Part shown: positions 52,868-61,981 of the stretch, piece by piece | Layout: every line of letters starts with the position of its first letter | How positions within the stretch are numbered: the first letter of the stretch is position 1 | Assembly (NCBI RefSeq): GCF_013113835.1 | Contig: NZ_VTYQ01000004.1 | Coordinates: forward strand, 372,001 to 436,000 | Length of the DNA stretch: 64,000 bases | Reading direction: 5' to 3' | Source of the DNA: Vibrio sp. RE88 | Lineage (GTDB): Bacteria > Pseudomonadota > Gammaproteobacteria > Enterobacterales > Vibrionaceae | Program-made: the position numbers and the translations under genes | Notes under the pieces: generated by a model | Told to the model about the DNA's origin: nothing | What the model saw: only the letters and a program-made list of their open reading frames with translations | The model's database searches: none

Positions 52868-54022
52868 ATGGATTTTGAACTGAATGAAGACCAACGTGCA
52901 TTTGCTGAAACCGCTCAGCAGTTTGCGATGGATGAACTAGCGCCGAAGGCAGCAGAGTGGGATGAAAAGCAGCTGTTTCCAAAAGATGTACTTAAAGCTG
53001 CAGGTGAATTAGGTTTTCTCAGCCTGTATACGCCGGAAGATCAGGGGGGCTTGCAGCTGAGCCGTCTTGATTCCTCAATCATCTTCGAGCAACTGGCGAT
53101 GGGCTGCACCTCCACCACGGCATTCATGACCATTCACAACATGGTGACCTGGATGATCGCCAGTTTTGCCACTGAGGAAGCTAAAGAAGAGTTTTGTCCA
53201 AAGCTGATCACTGGCGATTGGCTTGGTTCATATTGCCTAACAGAGCCGAACGCGGGATCTGACGCCGCTTCATTGACAACCTCTGCGAAAAAGCAGGGCG
53301 ATGAGTACATCATCAATGGCGGTAAAACCTTTATCTCCGGCGCTGGTGACACGGAAGTGTTAGTCGTGATGGCGCGTACAGGCGATAGCTCAGCAAAAGG
53401 TATTTCTGCTTTTGTCATTCCTGCGGATGCGGAAGGTATCAGCTACGGGCGTAAAGAGCCCAAAATGGGATGGAACAGTCAACCGACACGTGCCATCACG
53501 TTTGACAACGTTGTGGTACCTGAAAAGTACTTGTTAGGGAAAGAAGGAGAAGGCTTTACTTTCGCAATGAAAGGGCTGGATGGAGGGCGTATTAATATCG
53601 CGACTTGTTCAATAGGTACAGCGCAGCAGGCATTGAATGAGGCGATGCAATACGTCAAAGAGCGCAAACAGTTTGGCAAAGAACTGGCTCAGTTTCAGGG
53701 GCTACAGTTCAGGTTAGCCGACATGGTGACAGAGCTGGTCGCGGCCAGACAAATAGTGCGCCTCGCGGCAAGCAAATTGGACAATCAGGACCCAGAAGCC
53801 ACGGCATATTGTGCGATGGCGAAACGATTTGCGACGGATGTCGGTTTTAAGATTTGTGACCAGGCACTTCAGTTATACGGTGGCTACGGCTATATCAAAG
53901 AGTACCCGATGGAGCGTCATTTCCGCGATGTGCGTGTTCACCAGATCCTTGAAGGTACCAATGAAATCATGCGATTGATCATCGCGCGTCGAATGCTAGC
54001 TGAAGGCTCTCAACTACTCTAA
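52868..54022 (+). CDS. Acyl-CoA dehydrogenase, probable isobutyryl-CoA dehydrogenase
   Basis: The protein has 384 residues with the three-domain ACAD fold. Features are YCLTEPNAGSDAASLTTSA, FISGAGDTEVLVVMARTG, KERKQFGKELAQFQGLQF and QILEGTNEIMRLIIARRML. In an operon with mmsA and 3-hydroxyisobutyrate enzymes, isobutyryl-CoA is the expected substrate (a 2-methylbutyryl-CoA role is also possible). It uses FAD and passes electrons to ETF. The start follows a GGGAGGA site. Confidence 0.92.
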   Translation: MDFELNEDQRAFAETAQQFAMDELAPKAAEWDEKQLFPKDVLKAAGELGFLSLYTPEDQGGLQLSRLDSSIIFEQLAMGCTSTTAFMTIHNMVTWMIASFATEEAKEEFCPKLITGDWLGSYCLTEPNAGSDAASLTTSAKKQGDEYIINGGKTFISGAGDTEVLVVMARTGDSSAKGISAFVIPADAEGISYGRKEPKMGWNSQPTRAITFDNVVVPEKYLLGKEGEGFTFAMKGLDGGRINIATCSIGTAQQALNEAMQYVKERKQFGKELAQFQGLQFRLADMVTELVAARQIVRLAASKLDNQDPEATAYCAMAKRFATDVGFKICDQALQLYGGYGYIKEYPMERHFRDVRVHQILEGTNEIMRLIIARRMLAEGSQLL

Positions 54023-54040
54023 TCGAAAGGATGCTCAACG

Positions 54041-54829
54041 ATGAATCATTCAGAAGGAAGTACCATTCAACATACGATTCGCAACCATGTCGCAGTCGTT
54101 ACCATGAACAACCCTCCAGCGAATACGTGGACGGCACAAAGTCTGGCTCAATTGAAGCAACTCGTCTTAGATCTTAATGAGAACAAAGACGTTTACGCCT
54201 TAGTTATTACCGGACAGGGTGAGAAGTTCTTCTCTGCCGGTGCTGACCTTAAATTGTTTGCTGATGGTGACAAATCGGTCGCAGTAGATATGTCGCGCTT
54301 GTTTGGTGAGGCATTTGAAACCTTATCTGCATTCCGTGGTGTGTCTATTGCCGCCATTAATGGCTACGCGATGGGGGGCGGCCTGGAAGTGGCATTAGCG
54401 TGTGACATTCGAATTGCGGAAGAACAGGCGGTTATGGCACTTCCAGAAGCCAAAGTTGGCCTATTGCCTTGTGCTGGTGGTACGCAAAACCTGACGGCGC
54501 TTGTCGGTGAAGGGTGGGCGAAACGCGTTATCTTGTGCGGTGAACAGATTGATGCGGCAAAAGCACTCAACATCAAGCTGGTTGAAGAGGTTGTCAGTAA
54601 AGGGAATGCTCTTGATGCGGCAATTAGCCTTGCAGAAATGGTGGCAAATCAATCTCCGTCTTCGGTCACGGCTTGTAAATCATTGATACAAAACACAAGG
54701 ACGAGCCCACTAGCACACGGTTTGATGAAGGAACGTGAACTGTTTATTCAGTTGTTTGACACTCAAGATCAAACAGAAGGTGTCAACGCGTTCCTAGAAA
54801 AACGTCAACCTCAATGGAAAAATGGCTAG
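54041..54829 (+). CDS. Enoyl-CoA hydratase (crotonase family)
   Basis: The protein has 262 residues. KFFSAGADLKLFADG and GYAMGGGLEVALACDIRIAE form the oxyanion hole, and LPEAKVGLLPCAGGTQNL carries the catalytic Glu region. It probably hydrates methacrylyl-CoA (valine path) or tiglyl-CoA (isoleucine path). The last codons lie 8 bases before the next crotonase-family start. Confidence 0.92.
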   Translation: MNHSEGSTIQHTIRNHVAVVTMNNPPANTWTAQSLAQLKQLVLDLNENKDVYALVITGQGEKFFSAGADLKLFADGDKSVAVDMSRLFGEAFETLSAFRGVSIAAINGYAMGGGLEVALACDIRIAEEQAVMALPEAKVGLLPCAGGTQNLTALVGEGWAKRVILCGEQIDAAKALNIKLVEEVVSKGNALDAAISLAEMVANQSPSSVTACKSLIQNTRTSPLAHGLMKERELFIQLFDTQDQTEGVNAFLEKRQPQWKNG

Positions 54830-54837
54830 GAGGCACT

Positions 54838-55968
54838 ATGACAGCAACCGTTCATTTTAAAGAGCTGCCATGCCAGGACGGGAATACCAAGATTGGTGTG
54901 GCGACTCTTGATAATGCGCCCTCACTAAATGCCCTGACCTATGACATGTTAGCTTTGCTCAAAGAGAAACTCGAAAGCTGGCAAGAAGACGACAGTATTG
55001 CTTGTGTCTTGTTGGAAGGGCAAGGCGAGAAAGCGTTCTGTGCTGGTGGTGACGTACGCACCATGCATGATGTCATGCGAGATCAATCCAGTCAGGAAAT
55101 CGAAGCGTTTTGTACCACTTTTTTCAAACTTGAGTACGAATGTGACTATCTGATCCACACCTATTGCAAGCCAATTATCGCGTGGGGTGAAGGCATCATC
55201 ATGGGTGGTGGAATGGGCCTTTACATGGGCTCTAGCCACAAAGTGGTGACGCCATCAACGCGCTTGGCCATGCCTGAAGTGAGCATCGGCTTGTATCCCG
55301 ATGTCGGGGCCACGTGGTTCCTTAATCGGCTTGAACCTGGGGTGGGGCTATTCCTCGGTTTAACGGGAGTTATGATCAACGGTAGCGATGCGCTTGATGT
55401 AAATTTAGCTGACCATATGGTGCTCTCAGAAGAGAAAGAGTCGCTGGTTGAGCGCTTGTTATCTCTGTACTGGAACGAGCAGGAAGACGCTTATGAAGCC
55501 GTGACTGACTTGCTCGTTGAATTCGGTGACAATGTTAACGGCCACAAGCCAGACCCGCAAATGCAACCCTTTATGCAGGATATCCAACGTGCGTGCAGCG
55601 CAAGTAATGTTGTAGAAGTAAGTAAGAACATTCTGGATCTGGAAGGGCAAAGTAAGTGGCTCGATGTTGCGAAGAGAAATCATGCCTCAGGCAGCCCGAT
55701 CACATCCCATATTTGTTTCAGGCAGTTGAATCGATACAAAGATCTGTCATTAGCCGATTGTTTCCGTCTTGAATTGAATCTCTCGGTACGTTCTGGGCTG
55801 TTAGGGGAATTCCGAGAGGGCGTCAGAGCCAGACTGATTGATAAGGATGGTGAGCCTAAATGGCAGTTCAGCCGTGTCGATAATGTCGATGAAGCCGTGA
55901 TTGATACCTTGTTTGCATCTCTTTGGGATGAAAAGTCGCACCCGCTGGCACAACTGGGCCATTACTAA
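54838..55968 (+). CDS. 3-hydroxyisobutyryl-CoA hydrolase
   Basis: From ATG 54838 (TAGGAGG) the protein has 376 residues, longer than a hydratase and typical for HIBCH. Motifs are AFCAGGDVRTMHDVM, EGIIMGGGMGLYMGSSHKVV and PEVSIGLYPDVGATWFLNRL. It removes CoA from 3-hydroxyisobutyryl-CoA, a step unique to valine breakdown that protects the cell from reactive methacrylyl-CoA. It sits directly before the dehydrogenase acting on its product. Confidence 0.93.
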   Translation: MTATVHFKELPCQDGNTKIGVATLDNAPSLNALTYDMLALLKEKLESWQEDDSIACVLLEGQGEKAFCAGGDVRTMHDVMRDQSSQEIEAFCTTFFKLEYECDYLIHTYCKPIIAWGEGIIMGGGMGLYMGSSHKVVTPSTRLAMPEVSIGLYPDVGATWFLNRLEPGVGLFLGLTGVMINGSDALDVNLADHMVLSEEKESLVERLLSLYWNEQEDAYEAVTDLLVEFGDNVNGHKPDPQMQPFMQDIQRACSASNVVEVSKNILDLEGQSKWLDVAKRNHASGSPITSHICFRQLNRYKDLSLADCFRLELNLSVRSGLLGEFREGVRARLIDKDGEPKWQFSRVDNVDEAVIDTLFASLWDEKSHPLAQLGHY

Positions 55969-56000
55969 GCTCTACGAGCAGGGAAAGAAGGAAATAATTC

Positions 56001-56903
56001 ATGAGTACCATAGCGTTTATAGGTTTAGGTAATATGGGCGGCCCGATGGCCGAAAACTTACTTGCTGCAGGTTTGAAAGTGCAGGTGTTCGATTTAATGC
56101 CTGAAGCAGTAAAAAAACTGGAGTCCGCAGGCGCCGTTGCTGCCGCCACAGTGGAAGATGCCGTCAAAGGCGCAGATACGGTGGTAACGATGTTACCTGC
56201 TGGCGAGCATGTACGAGCGGTATATCTTGGCGACCATAGCGGTGGTGTTGGCTTATTAAACATGGTTGAAGATGGCACTTTTCTTATCGACTCTTCAACT
56301 ATTGATCCCCAGTCAGCTCGCATTGTTGCTCAGTGTGCGGCAGAGAAGGGGCTTGATTTTGTTGATGCCCCCGTCTCTGGCGGTGTGGCAGGGGCAAAAG
56401 CGGGTACGCTGACCTTTATTGTTGGAGGTTCAGACGGTGCCTTTGAAAAAGCAGAGTCTGTGCTGAAACATATGGGCAAAAACATCTTCCATGCTGGTAA
56501 AGCAGGTGATGGACAGATGGGTAAAATCTGCAACAACCTGATGTTGGGTATTCTTATGTCAGGGACGTGTGAAGCACTTAACCTAGGCATTGATAATGGA
56601 TTGGACCCGAAAGTCCTTTCTAACATCATGCTGCAGAGCTCTGGCCGAAACTGGGCACTTGAATTATATAACCCTTGCCCAGGTGTGATGGAAACAGCAC
56701 CTGCTAGCAACGAATTTAAGCCAGGTTTTATGAGTAAACTGATGCTTAAAGACTTGGGGTTAGGGCTGGATGCTGCTGCGCAGAGTCAATCTTCCGTGCC
56801 GATGGGTTCTTTAGCCCGAAATCTGTACGCTTTTCACAACGCAAATGGCAATGAAGAGCTAGACTTTTCAAGTTTGTTCGAGTTTTATCAATCTAAAAAG
56901 TAA
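56001..56903 (+). CDS. mmsB: 3-hydroxyisobutyrate dehydrogenase
   Basis: The protein has 300 residues. The N-terminal IAFIGLGNMGGPMAENL binds NAD, DAPVSGGVAGAKAGTL binds substrate, and GKAGDGQMGKICNNLMLG has the catalytic Lys. It oxidises 3-hydroxyisobutyrate to methylmalonate semialdehyde, the substrate of MmsA encoded upstream. Confidence 0.94.
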   Translation: MSTIAFIGLGNMGGPMAENLLAAGLKVQVFDLMPEAVKKLESAGAVAAATVEDAVKGADTVVTMLPAGEHVRAVYLGDHSGGVGLLNMVEDGTFLIDSSTIDPQSARIVAQCAAEKGLDFVDAPVSGGVAGAKAGTLTFIVGGSDGAFEKAESVLKHMGKNIFHAGKAGDGQMGKICNNLMLGILMSGTCEALNLGIDNGLDPKVLSNIMLQSSGRNWALELYNPCPGVMETAPASNEFKPGFMSKLMLKDLGLGLDAAAQSQSSVPMGSLARNLYAFHNANGNEELDFSSLFEFYQSKK

Positions 56904-56915
56904 CGGAGTTCGCCG

Positions 56916-57674
56916 ATGGATCTAAAACAGAGCGTAATAGCGATTACTGGTGCAGGGCAAGGCTTAGGCCAGATGATGGCTATCACACTAGCGCAAGCTG
57001 GCGCAGAACTGGCCCTACTGGATGTTAACGAAGAAGCCCTGATGGATACCAAAGAACAGTGCAATATGCTCGGGGTTAAAGCACTGACTTACAAAGTTAA
57101 TGTGACGGACGAGCAGGAAGTGGAGCAGGTATTTAGTGACATTGTCACTGATTTCGGACAGTTAGACGGCCTGATCAACAATGCTGGGATTCTTCGCGAT
57201 GGTTTACTGGTAAAAGTCAAAGATGGTGAGATGACTAAAATGTCACTCGAGCAATTCAACTCCGTGATTGACGTGAACCTTACCGGAACGTTTTTGTGTG
57301 GACGAGAAGCCGCGGTTCAGATGATCAATTCCAAGCGAAAAGGGGTCATCATCAACATTTCTAGCGTTGCTCGTGCTGGGAATATAGGTCAGACAAACTA
57401 TGCGGCGTCTAAAGCAGCTGTGGCGACTCTGGCGGCGACTTGGGGTAAAGAGCTGGCAAGATATGGCATTCGAGCGGCCGCTATTGCACCTGGTGTGATT
57501 GAGACATCGATGACGGGAGCGATGAAACCAGAAGCGCGTGAGCGTCTGGAAAGAATGGTACCCGTGGGTCGAATGGGAGATCCCAAAGAAATTGCGAATA
57601 CCGCTAAGTTTATCTTTGAGAATGACTACGTGAATGCGCGTGTATTTGAAGTCGATGGCGGGATATTCATGTAA
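56916..57674 (+). CDS. SDR-family 3-hydroxyacyl-CoA dehydrogenase-like protein
   Basis: The protein has 252 residues. [16 protein letters not shown] nucleotide motif, [31 protein letters not shown] and the Ser/Tyr-x-x-x-Lys triad (YAASKAAV) define a classical SDR. In this operon it could be the 3-hydroxy-2-methylbutyryl-CoA dehydrogenase of isoleucine breakdown, or a FabG-like oxidoreductase. It is the last gene and is followed by a strong terminator. An ACGGAG site lies before the ATG. Confidence 0.9.
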   Translation: MDLKQSVIAITGAGQGLGQMMAITLAQAGAELALLDVNEEALMDTKEQCNMLGVKALTYKVNVTDEQEVEQVFSDIVTDFGQLDGLINNAGILRDGLLVKVKDGEMTKMSLEQFNSVIDVNLTGTFLCGREAAVQMINSKRKGVIINISSVARAGNIGQTNYAASKAAVATLAATWGKELARYGIRAAAIAPGVIETSMTGAMKPEARERLERMVPVGRMGDPKEIANTAKFIFENDYVNARVFEVDGGIFM

Positions 57675-57694
57675 AGCTTAGGCTTTCAAACGTT

Positions 57695-57721
57695 AAAAAG
57701 GCACGTGAGTTACGTGCCTTT
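57695..57721. terminator. Bidirectional terminator between SDR gene and azurin
   Basis: A 10-bp perfect stem AAAGGCACGT/ACGTGCCTTT (57697-57706 with 57712-57721) has a GAGTT loop and is flanked by A and T runs. It separates the convergent mms operon and azurin gene. Confidence 0.88.
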
Positions 57722-57738
57722 CTTGTTTTGGAAATGAG

Positions 57739-58194
57739 TTATTTCAACTCGAATTTCCCTTTCATAATTGCCCAGTGGCCAGGGAAAGAACAGAAGAAGG
57801 TGTAATCACCACCTGCTTTCATTTTCTCTGTGCTGAATGTTACTGAATTGCTTTCACCGCCACCGATGATTTTGGTGAACGCGTAAACGCGCGCATCATC
57901 TGGTTTGACGTAGTTGTTCGCCGCGCCCGCAGACATACCTTCCGTACCTACAGCCTGAACATTCGCTGTATCGGCGATAACCACGTTGTGTCCCATAGAG
58001 GTCGCTGCTAGCTTACCTGTATGGTTCAACGTTAGTGTGACTTCTTTACAACTAGAAGGGACGCTAATGCTGTTAGTCGAGAATTGCATCATGTCGTTTG
58101 CATCAACAGAAACAGAACATTCTGCGCTTGCTTGAGCTCCGAAGCTGACTGCGCCAAAGACAACAGCAAGAATTCCAACACTACGTTTAATCAT
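57739..58194 (-). CDS. azu: Azurin (periplasmic blue copper protein)
   Basis: The protein has 151 residues with a signal peptide ending ASA (about residue 23). Copper ligands are visible: His in SMGHNVVIA, Cys-His-Met in FFCSFPGHWAIMKG, with Gly-His spacing typical for azurin. The mature length of about 128 is normal. It carries single electrons between periplasmic redox proteins. It stands between the branched-chain degradation operon and ETF-QO; a direct role in that pathway is not implied by known chemistry. A GAGGAATAAAT ribosome region precedes the ATG. Confidence 0.93.
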   Translation of the reverse strand: MIKRSVGILAVVFGAVSFGAQASAECSVSVDANDMMQFSTNSISVPSSCKEVTLTLNHTGKLAATSMGHNVVIADTANVQAVGTEGMSAGAANNYVKPDDARVYAFTKIIGGGESNSVTFSTEKMKAGGDYTFFCSFPGHWAIMKGKFELK

Positions 58195-58295
58195 ATTTAT
58201 TCCTCACGGTTTGTAGTTGAGAGACATTCTCATATACGTAAGAAATAGAAACTTTGATCACTTTCACTAAGTGCTGGATTTCTTGCGAAAAGCAG

Positions 58296-59948
58296 TTACA
58301 TATTCTGATAATTGGGACCACCGCCACCTTCTGGCGGTAGCCAAGTGATATTTTGCGAAGGATCTTTTATATCGCAGGTTTTGCAATGCAAGCAGTTGGC
58401 GGCATTAATCTGTAGCTTGGGCCTATTATCAACCGTAACAATTTCGTACACGCCCGCAGGGCAGTATCGCTGACTGGGTTCATCAAAAAGAGGAAGATGA
58501 TTTTCAATAGGAATACTGTCACTGGCAATGATTAGATGACAAGGCTGGTCTTCTTCATGTTGTGTGCCGGAAAGGTAAACAGAAGAGGGCTTATCAAAAC
58601 TCAGTTTGCCATCGGGTTTAGGGTAATCAATCGCGTTGCATTGGGAAATCTCTTTCATCGACAGGTAATCTGCTTGCGGATCGGAAATTGTCCACGGTGC
58701 TTCCTTGTGAAACAGAGATTGCCAGATGTTTTGTTCGAATGTGGCCAAAGCGCCTCCCATAATCGCACCATATTTGTGGATTGAAGAGGCAAAGTTTCGA
58801 CTCTGTTTTAGCTCGTCAAACAGCCAAGATGACTCAAACTGGCTTTGATAATCGGCTTCTCTCTGGTCGCCGTCTGCTTGGAGTACGTCAAATACCGCTT
58901 CTGCGGCTAGCATGCCGGATTTCATAGCAGTATGACTGCCTTTGATTTTTCCTGAATTCAGCGTTCCTGCGTCACAGCCAATCAGTAGGCCGCCCGGAAA
59001 TTGCTGTTTGGGCAATGAATCAAAACCGCCTTTAGCGATCGCTCTTGCACCATACGAAATCCGTTCACCGCCTTCGAGGTATTGTCGAATCACAGGGTGG
59101 TGCTTAAAGCGTTGAAACTCATCAAATGGGCTGAGGTACGGATTAGAGTAGTTCAAATCAATGATCAGCCCGACGACGACCTGATTGTTTTCAAGGTGGT
59201 AAAGAAAACTACCACCACTAGAGTCTGTTTCGTTCAGAGGCCAACCTGCGCCATGAAGCACACTACCAGCCTTATGGAGTTCGCTGTCTTGAGGGAGTTG
59301 CCAGATTTCTTTTAATCCAAGAGCGTAGTGTTGTGGTTGTCGACCTTCACTGAGGTTGAACTTGCTGATGAGCTGCTTGCCCAAGTGACCGCGTGCACCT
59401 TCAGCAAATATGGTGTATTTGGCTTTCAGTTCTATCCCAGCTTCAAACGTTGGCTTTTGCTCTCCTGATTTGTTCAGACCCATATCGGATGTGTTGATAC
59501 CCGTTACGGCACCTGATTCATCATAATTCACGCTAGCAGCGGCAAAACCCGGATAAACCTCAATCTCCAGTTCTTCGGCTTTCTGACCAAGCCAGCGGCA
59601 CAAGTTCGCTAGACTGATGACGTGATTGTCGGAACTGTTGTGCATTAGCTTCGGCGTTACAAATGCAGGCATCTTGATGTGGTTGCTTGCCGTTGTCATG
59701 TATATGAACTCATCGCTAGTGACGGGATTGTTGACTGGTGCCCCAAGTTCTTTCCAGTCAGGGAAAAGTTCATCCAGAGCTTTGGTTTCAAAAACTGCAC
59801 CTGAAAGTATATGTGCACCGACTTCAGCCCCTTTTTCAACAACACAGATTGATAGAGGTACTTCGTTGATTTTGCTGAGCTGGGCAAGTTTGATTGCGGT
59901 CGACAATCCCGCAGGCCCGGCTCCGACTACGACGACATCAAACTCCAT
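58296..59948 (-). CDS. Electron-transfer flavoprotein:ubiquinone oxidoreductase
   Basis: From ATG 59948 the protein has 550 residues; an ATG 15 bases upstream is possible. The N-terminal FDVVVVGAGPAGLSTAIKLA binds FAD. GAHILSGAVFE and FAEGARGHLGKQLI are ETF-QO motifs, and the C-terminus carries the 4Fe-4S ligands in NCLHCKTCDIKDP followed by NITWLPPEGGGGP. It is membrane-bound and passes electrons from ETF to the quinone pool. It is divergent from etfBA with a LiuR-type site between. Confidence 0.94.
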   Translation of the reverse strand: MEFDVVVVGAGPAGLSTAIKLAQLSKINEVPLSICVVEKGAEVGAHILSGAVFETKALDELFPDWKELGAPVNNPVTSDEFIYMTTASNHIKMPAFVTPKLMHNSSDNHVISLANLCRWLGQKAEELEIEVYPGFAAASVNYDESGAVTGINTSDMGLNKSGEQKPTFEAGIELKAKYTIFAEGARGHLGKQLISKFNLSEGRQPQHYALGLKEIWQLPQDSELHKAGSVLHGAGWPLNETDSSGGSFLYHLENNQVVVGLIIDLNYSNPYLSPFDEFQRFKHHPVIRQYLEGGERISYGARAIAKGGFDSLPKQQFPGGLLIGCDAGTLNSGKIKGSHTAMKSGMLAAEAVFDVLQADGDQREADYQSQFESSWLFDELKQSRNFASSIHKYGAIMGGALATFEQNIWQSLFHKEAPWTISDPQADYLSMKEISQCNAIDYPKPDGKLSFDKPSSVYLSGTQHEEDQPCHLIIASDSIPIENHLPLFDEPSQRYCPAGVYEIVTVDNRPKLQINAANCLHCKTCDIKDPSQNITWLPPEGGGGPNYQNM

Positions 59949-60012
59949 ACATTCTCTTTCCATGGTGTAAACCTACCTTGCCAATTAATTCTTATAGATA
60001 AATATAGTGCAG

Positions 60013-60028
60013 TTGACGTAAACGTAAA
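60013..60028. promoter_or_regulatory. LiuR operator 3
   Basis: TTGACGTAAACGTAAA shares the ACGT-N2-ACGT core of the two sites near liuR and matches operator 2 closely in reverse complement. It lies 65 bases upstream of the ETF-QO start and 153 bases upstream of etfB, in the divergent region. It predicts joint control of the dehydrogenases and their electron acceptors. Confidence 0.7.
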
Positions 60029-60180
60029 CTTTACTAAGCTGAATATAGGCAAAAAATCCGACATGAAACATGTTTAATGAGATCTTAAGCCGCTAAGTAA
60101 AAAGATTGGGCTAATCATAAAACTATGATTTATCAACTTGTTATCGTTCTGGAAAATGCTTTTAGCACCAAGGAGGAGAT

Positions 60181-60930
60181 GTGAAAGTACTAGTAGCCAT
60201 AAAGCGAGTGATTGATCCTTATGTCAAAGTGAGGGTGAAGAGTGATGGCAGTGGTGTTGAAACGAACAACGTCAAAATGTCGATGAATCCATTCTGTGAA
60301 ATTGCTGTGGAAGAAGCGGTTCGCCTAAAAGAATCAGGTGTCGCAGAAGAGGTGATTGTGGTCTCTATTGGAGATGCAGCAAGCCAGGAAATCCTGAGAG
60401 GTGCACTTGCGTTGGGTGCAGACCGAGCCATTCATGTGGAAGCCGATGGTTCACCAGAGCCACTGGTTGTGGCGAAGCTACTGAAAGCACTAATGGAGAA
60501 AGAGCAGCCGGGTATTGTTCTCCTCGGCAAACAATCAATCGATACAGATAACAATCAGGTCGCGCAAATGCTTGGCGCATTAACTGGTCGCCCGCAGGGG
60601 ACATTTGCCTCGGAAGTAATTGTGGAGGGTGAGCAAGTTAGTGTAACAAGAGAAGTCGATGGCGGTTTGGAAACAGTGAAACTTGCATTGCCTGCCATTA
60701 TCAGCACTGATCTACGCCTTAATGAACCGCGTTATGCTTCGTTGCCTAACATCATGAAAGCCAAGAAAAAGCCGTTGGATGTGATATCCGCTGATGATTT
60801 AGGTATCGCGTTAGTGCGTAGTCAGGAAATCATTGAAGTCATGGCGCCAGCGGAGCGTTCTGCAGGAGAAATGGTGACTAGCGTGAGTGAACTGGTCGAC
60901 AAGCTTAAGAATGAAGCCAAGGTGCTGTGA
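60181..60930 (+). CDS. etfB: Electron-transfer flavoprotein beta subunit
   Basis: The protein has 249 residues and starts at GTG 60181 behind an AAGGAGGAGA site. [20 protein letters not shown] opens the ETF-beta fold, [20 protein letters not shown] and [18 protein letters not shown] are conserved, and [20 protein letters not shown] leads to the recognition loop that contacts dehydrogenases. It binds AMP and pairs with EtfA. Confidence 0.94.
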   Translation: MKVLVAIKRVIDPYVKVRVKSDGSGVETNNVKMSMNPFCEIAVEEAVRLKESGVAEEVIVVSIGDAASQEILRGALALGADRAIHVEADGSPEPLVVAKLLKALMEKEQPGIVLLGKQSIDTDNNQVAQMLGALTGRPQGTFASEVIVEGEQVSVTREVDGGLETVKLALPAIISTDLRLNEPRYASLPNIMKAKKKPLDVISADDLGIALVRSQEIIEVMAPAERSAGEMVTSVSELVDKLKNEAKVL

Positions 60931-60940
60931 GGGAATGAGT

Positions 60941-61879
60941 ATGAATGCGAAAACGTTAGTTATTGTCGAGCACGATAATCAGACCTTGATTACAGACACA
61001 CTGAAAGCCCTGTCTGCCGCCGCCTCTTTAGGTAATGAAGTCAGTGCACTAGTGGTGGGTTGTGGGTGTCAGGCTGTTGTTGATCAGGTTGCTAAAGTCG
61101 AGATTGTCAAAGAGGTGTTGGTAGCCGATTCAGAAATCTATCAAAACCAACTGGCTGAAAACTGTGCAGAACTGGTGCAACAAGTTGGGGCGGACTTTTC
61201 TCATGTGTTTGCTCCTGCAACGACGTTTGGTAAAAACCTCATGCCAAGAGTTGCTGCGCTGCTTGACGTGGGACAATTGTCAGATGTGATTGAGATTGTG
61301 TCTGATGACACGGTGATTAGGCCTGTTTATGCGGGCAATGCATTGGCTAAAGTAAAGTCGTCGGATCGAATTAAAGTCATCACGGTGCGCAGTTCTGCAT
61401 TTGATTCAGCAAAAATAGATGACAGTTCATCAGCCGAAATCAAACCGGTTGATATCAACATTGGCAACGATCTGTCTGAGCTTGTCGAACGTCAGAAAAC
61501 CGAAAGTGCTCGTCCTGATTTGCCTGCGGCAAGAGTCGTTGTTTCTGGTGGACGAGGGCTTGGTAGTAAAGAAAACTTTGTTATGGTTGAGCAACTTGCT
61601 GACAAGTTAGGTGGTGCTATCGGTGCGTCACGTGCCGCTGTGGATGCAGGCTTTGTCTCTAATGATCTTCAGGTCGGTCAGACAGGCAAAATCGTTGCGC
61701 CGGAGCTTTACATTGCTGTCGGGATTTCAGGGGCGATTCAACACTTGGCAGGGATGAAAGATTCTAAAGTGATTGTAGCTATTAATAGTGACCCGGAAGC
61801 TCCGATATTTCAGATTGCTGATTACGGATTGGTCGGTGACTTGTTTGAAATCTTACCAGAGCTAACCAACTCTATCTAA
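60941..61879 (+). CDS. etfA: Electron-transfer flavoprotein alpha subunit
   Basis: From ATG 60941 (GAGGG at 8 nt; the ATG 6 bases upstream is too close) the protein has 312 residues. The C-terminal FAD domain has VVSGGRGLGSKENF, GASRAAVDAGFV, VGQTGKIVAPELYIAVGISG and AINSDPEAPIFQIADYGLVG. It accepts electrons from the acyl-CoA dehydrogenases encoded in the same region and passes them to ETF-QO. Confidence 0.94.
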   Translation: MNAKTLVIVEHDNQTLITDTLKALSAAASLGNEVSALVVGCGCQAVVDQVAKVEIVKEVLVADSEIYQNQLAENCAELVQQVGADFSHVFAPATTFGKNLMPRVAALLDVGQLSDVIEIVSDDTVIRPVYAGNALAKVKSSDRIKVITVRSSAFDSAKIDDSSSAEIKPVDINIGNDLSELVERQKTESARPDLPAARVVVSGGRGLGSKENFVMVEQLADKLGGAIGASRAAVDAGFVSNDLQVGQTGKIVAPELYIAVGISGAIQHLAGMKDSKVIVAINSDPEAPIFQIADYGLVGDLFEILPELTNSI

Positions 61880-61891
61880 AAGCCAAAACAG

Positions 61892-61919
61892 AACGCCCGC
61901 TAATTTAGTGGGCGTTTTT
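61892..61919 (+). terminator. Terminator after etfA
   Basis: A 10-bp stem (61892-61901 with 61907-61916) has one G-T wobble and a 5-base loop and is followed by T residues. It ends the etfBA unit. Confidence 0.85.
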
Positions 61920-61981
61920 GTGAGTAAACTATCAATAACTCTCCTAAACTAAATCTACTAGGTGCATAGTGGGGGAGGCTC

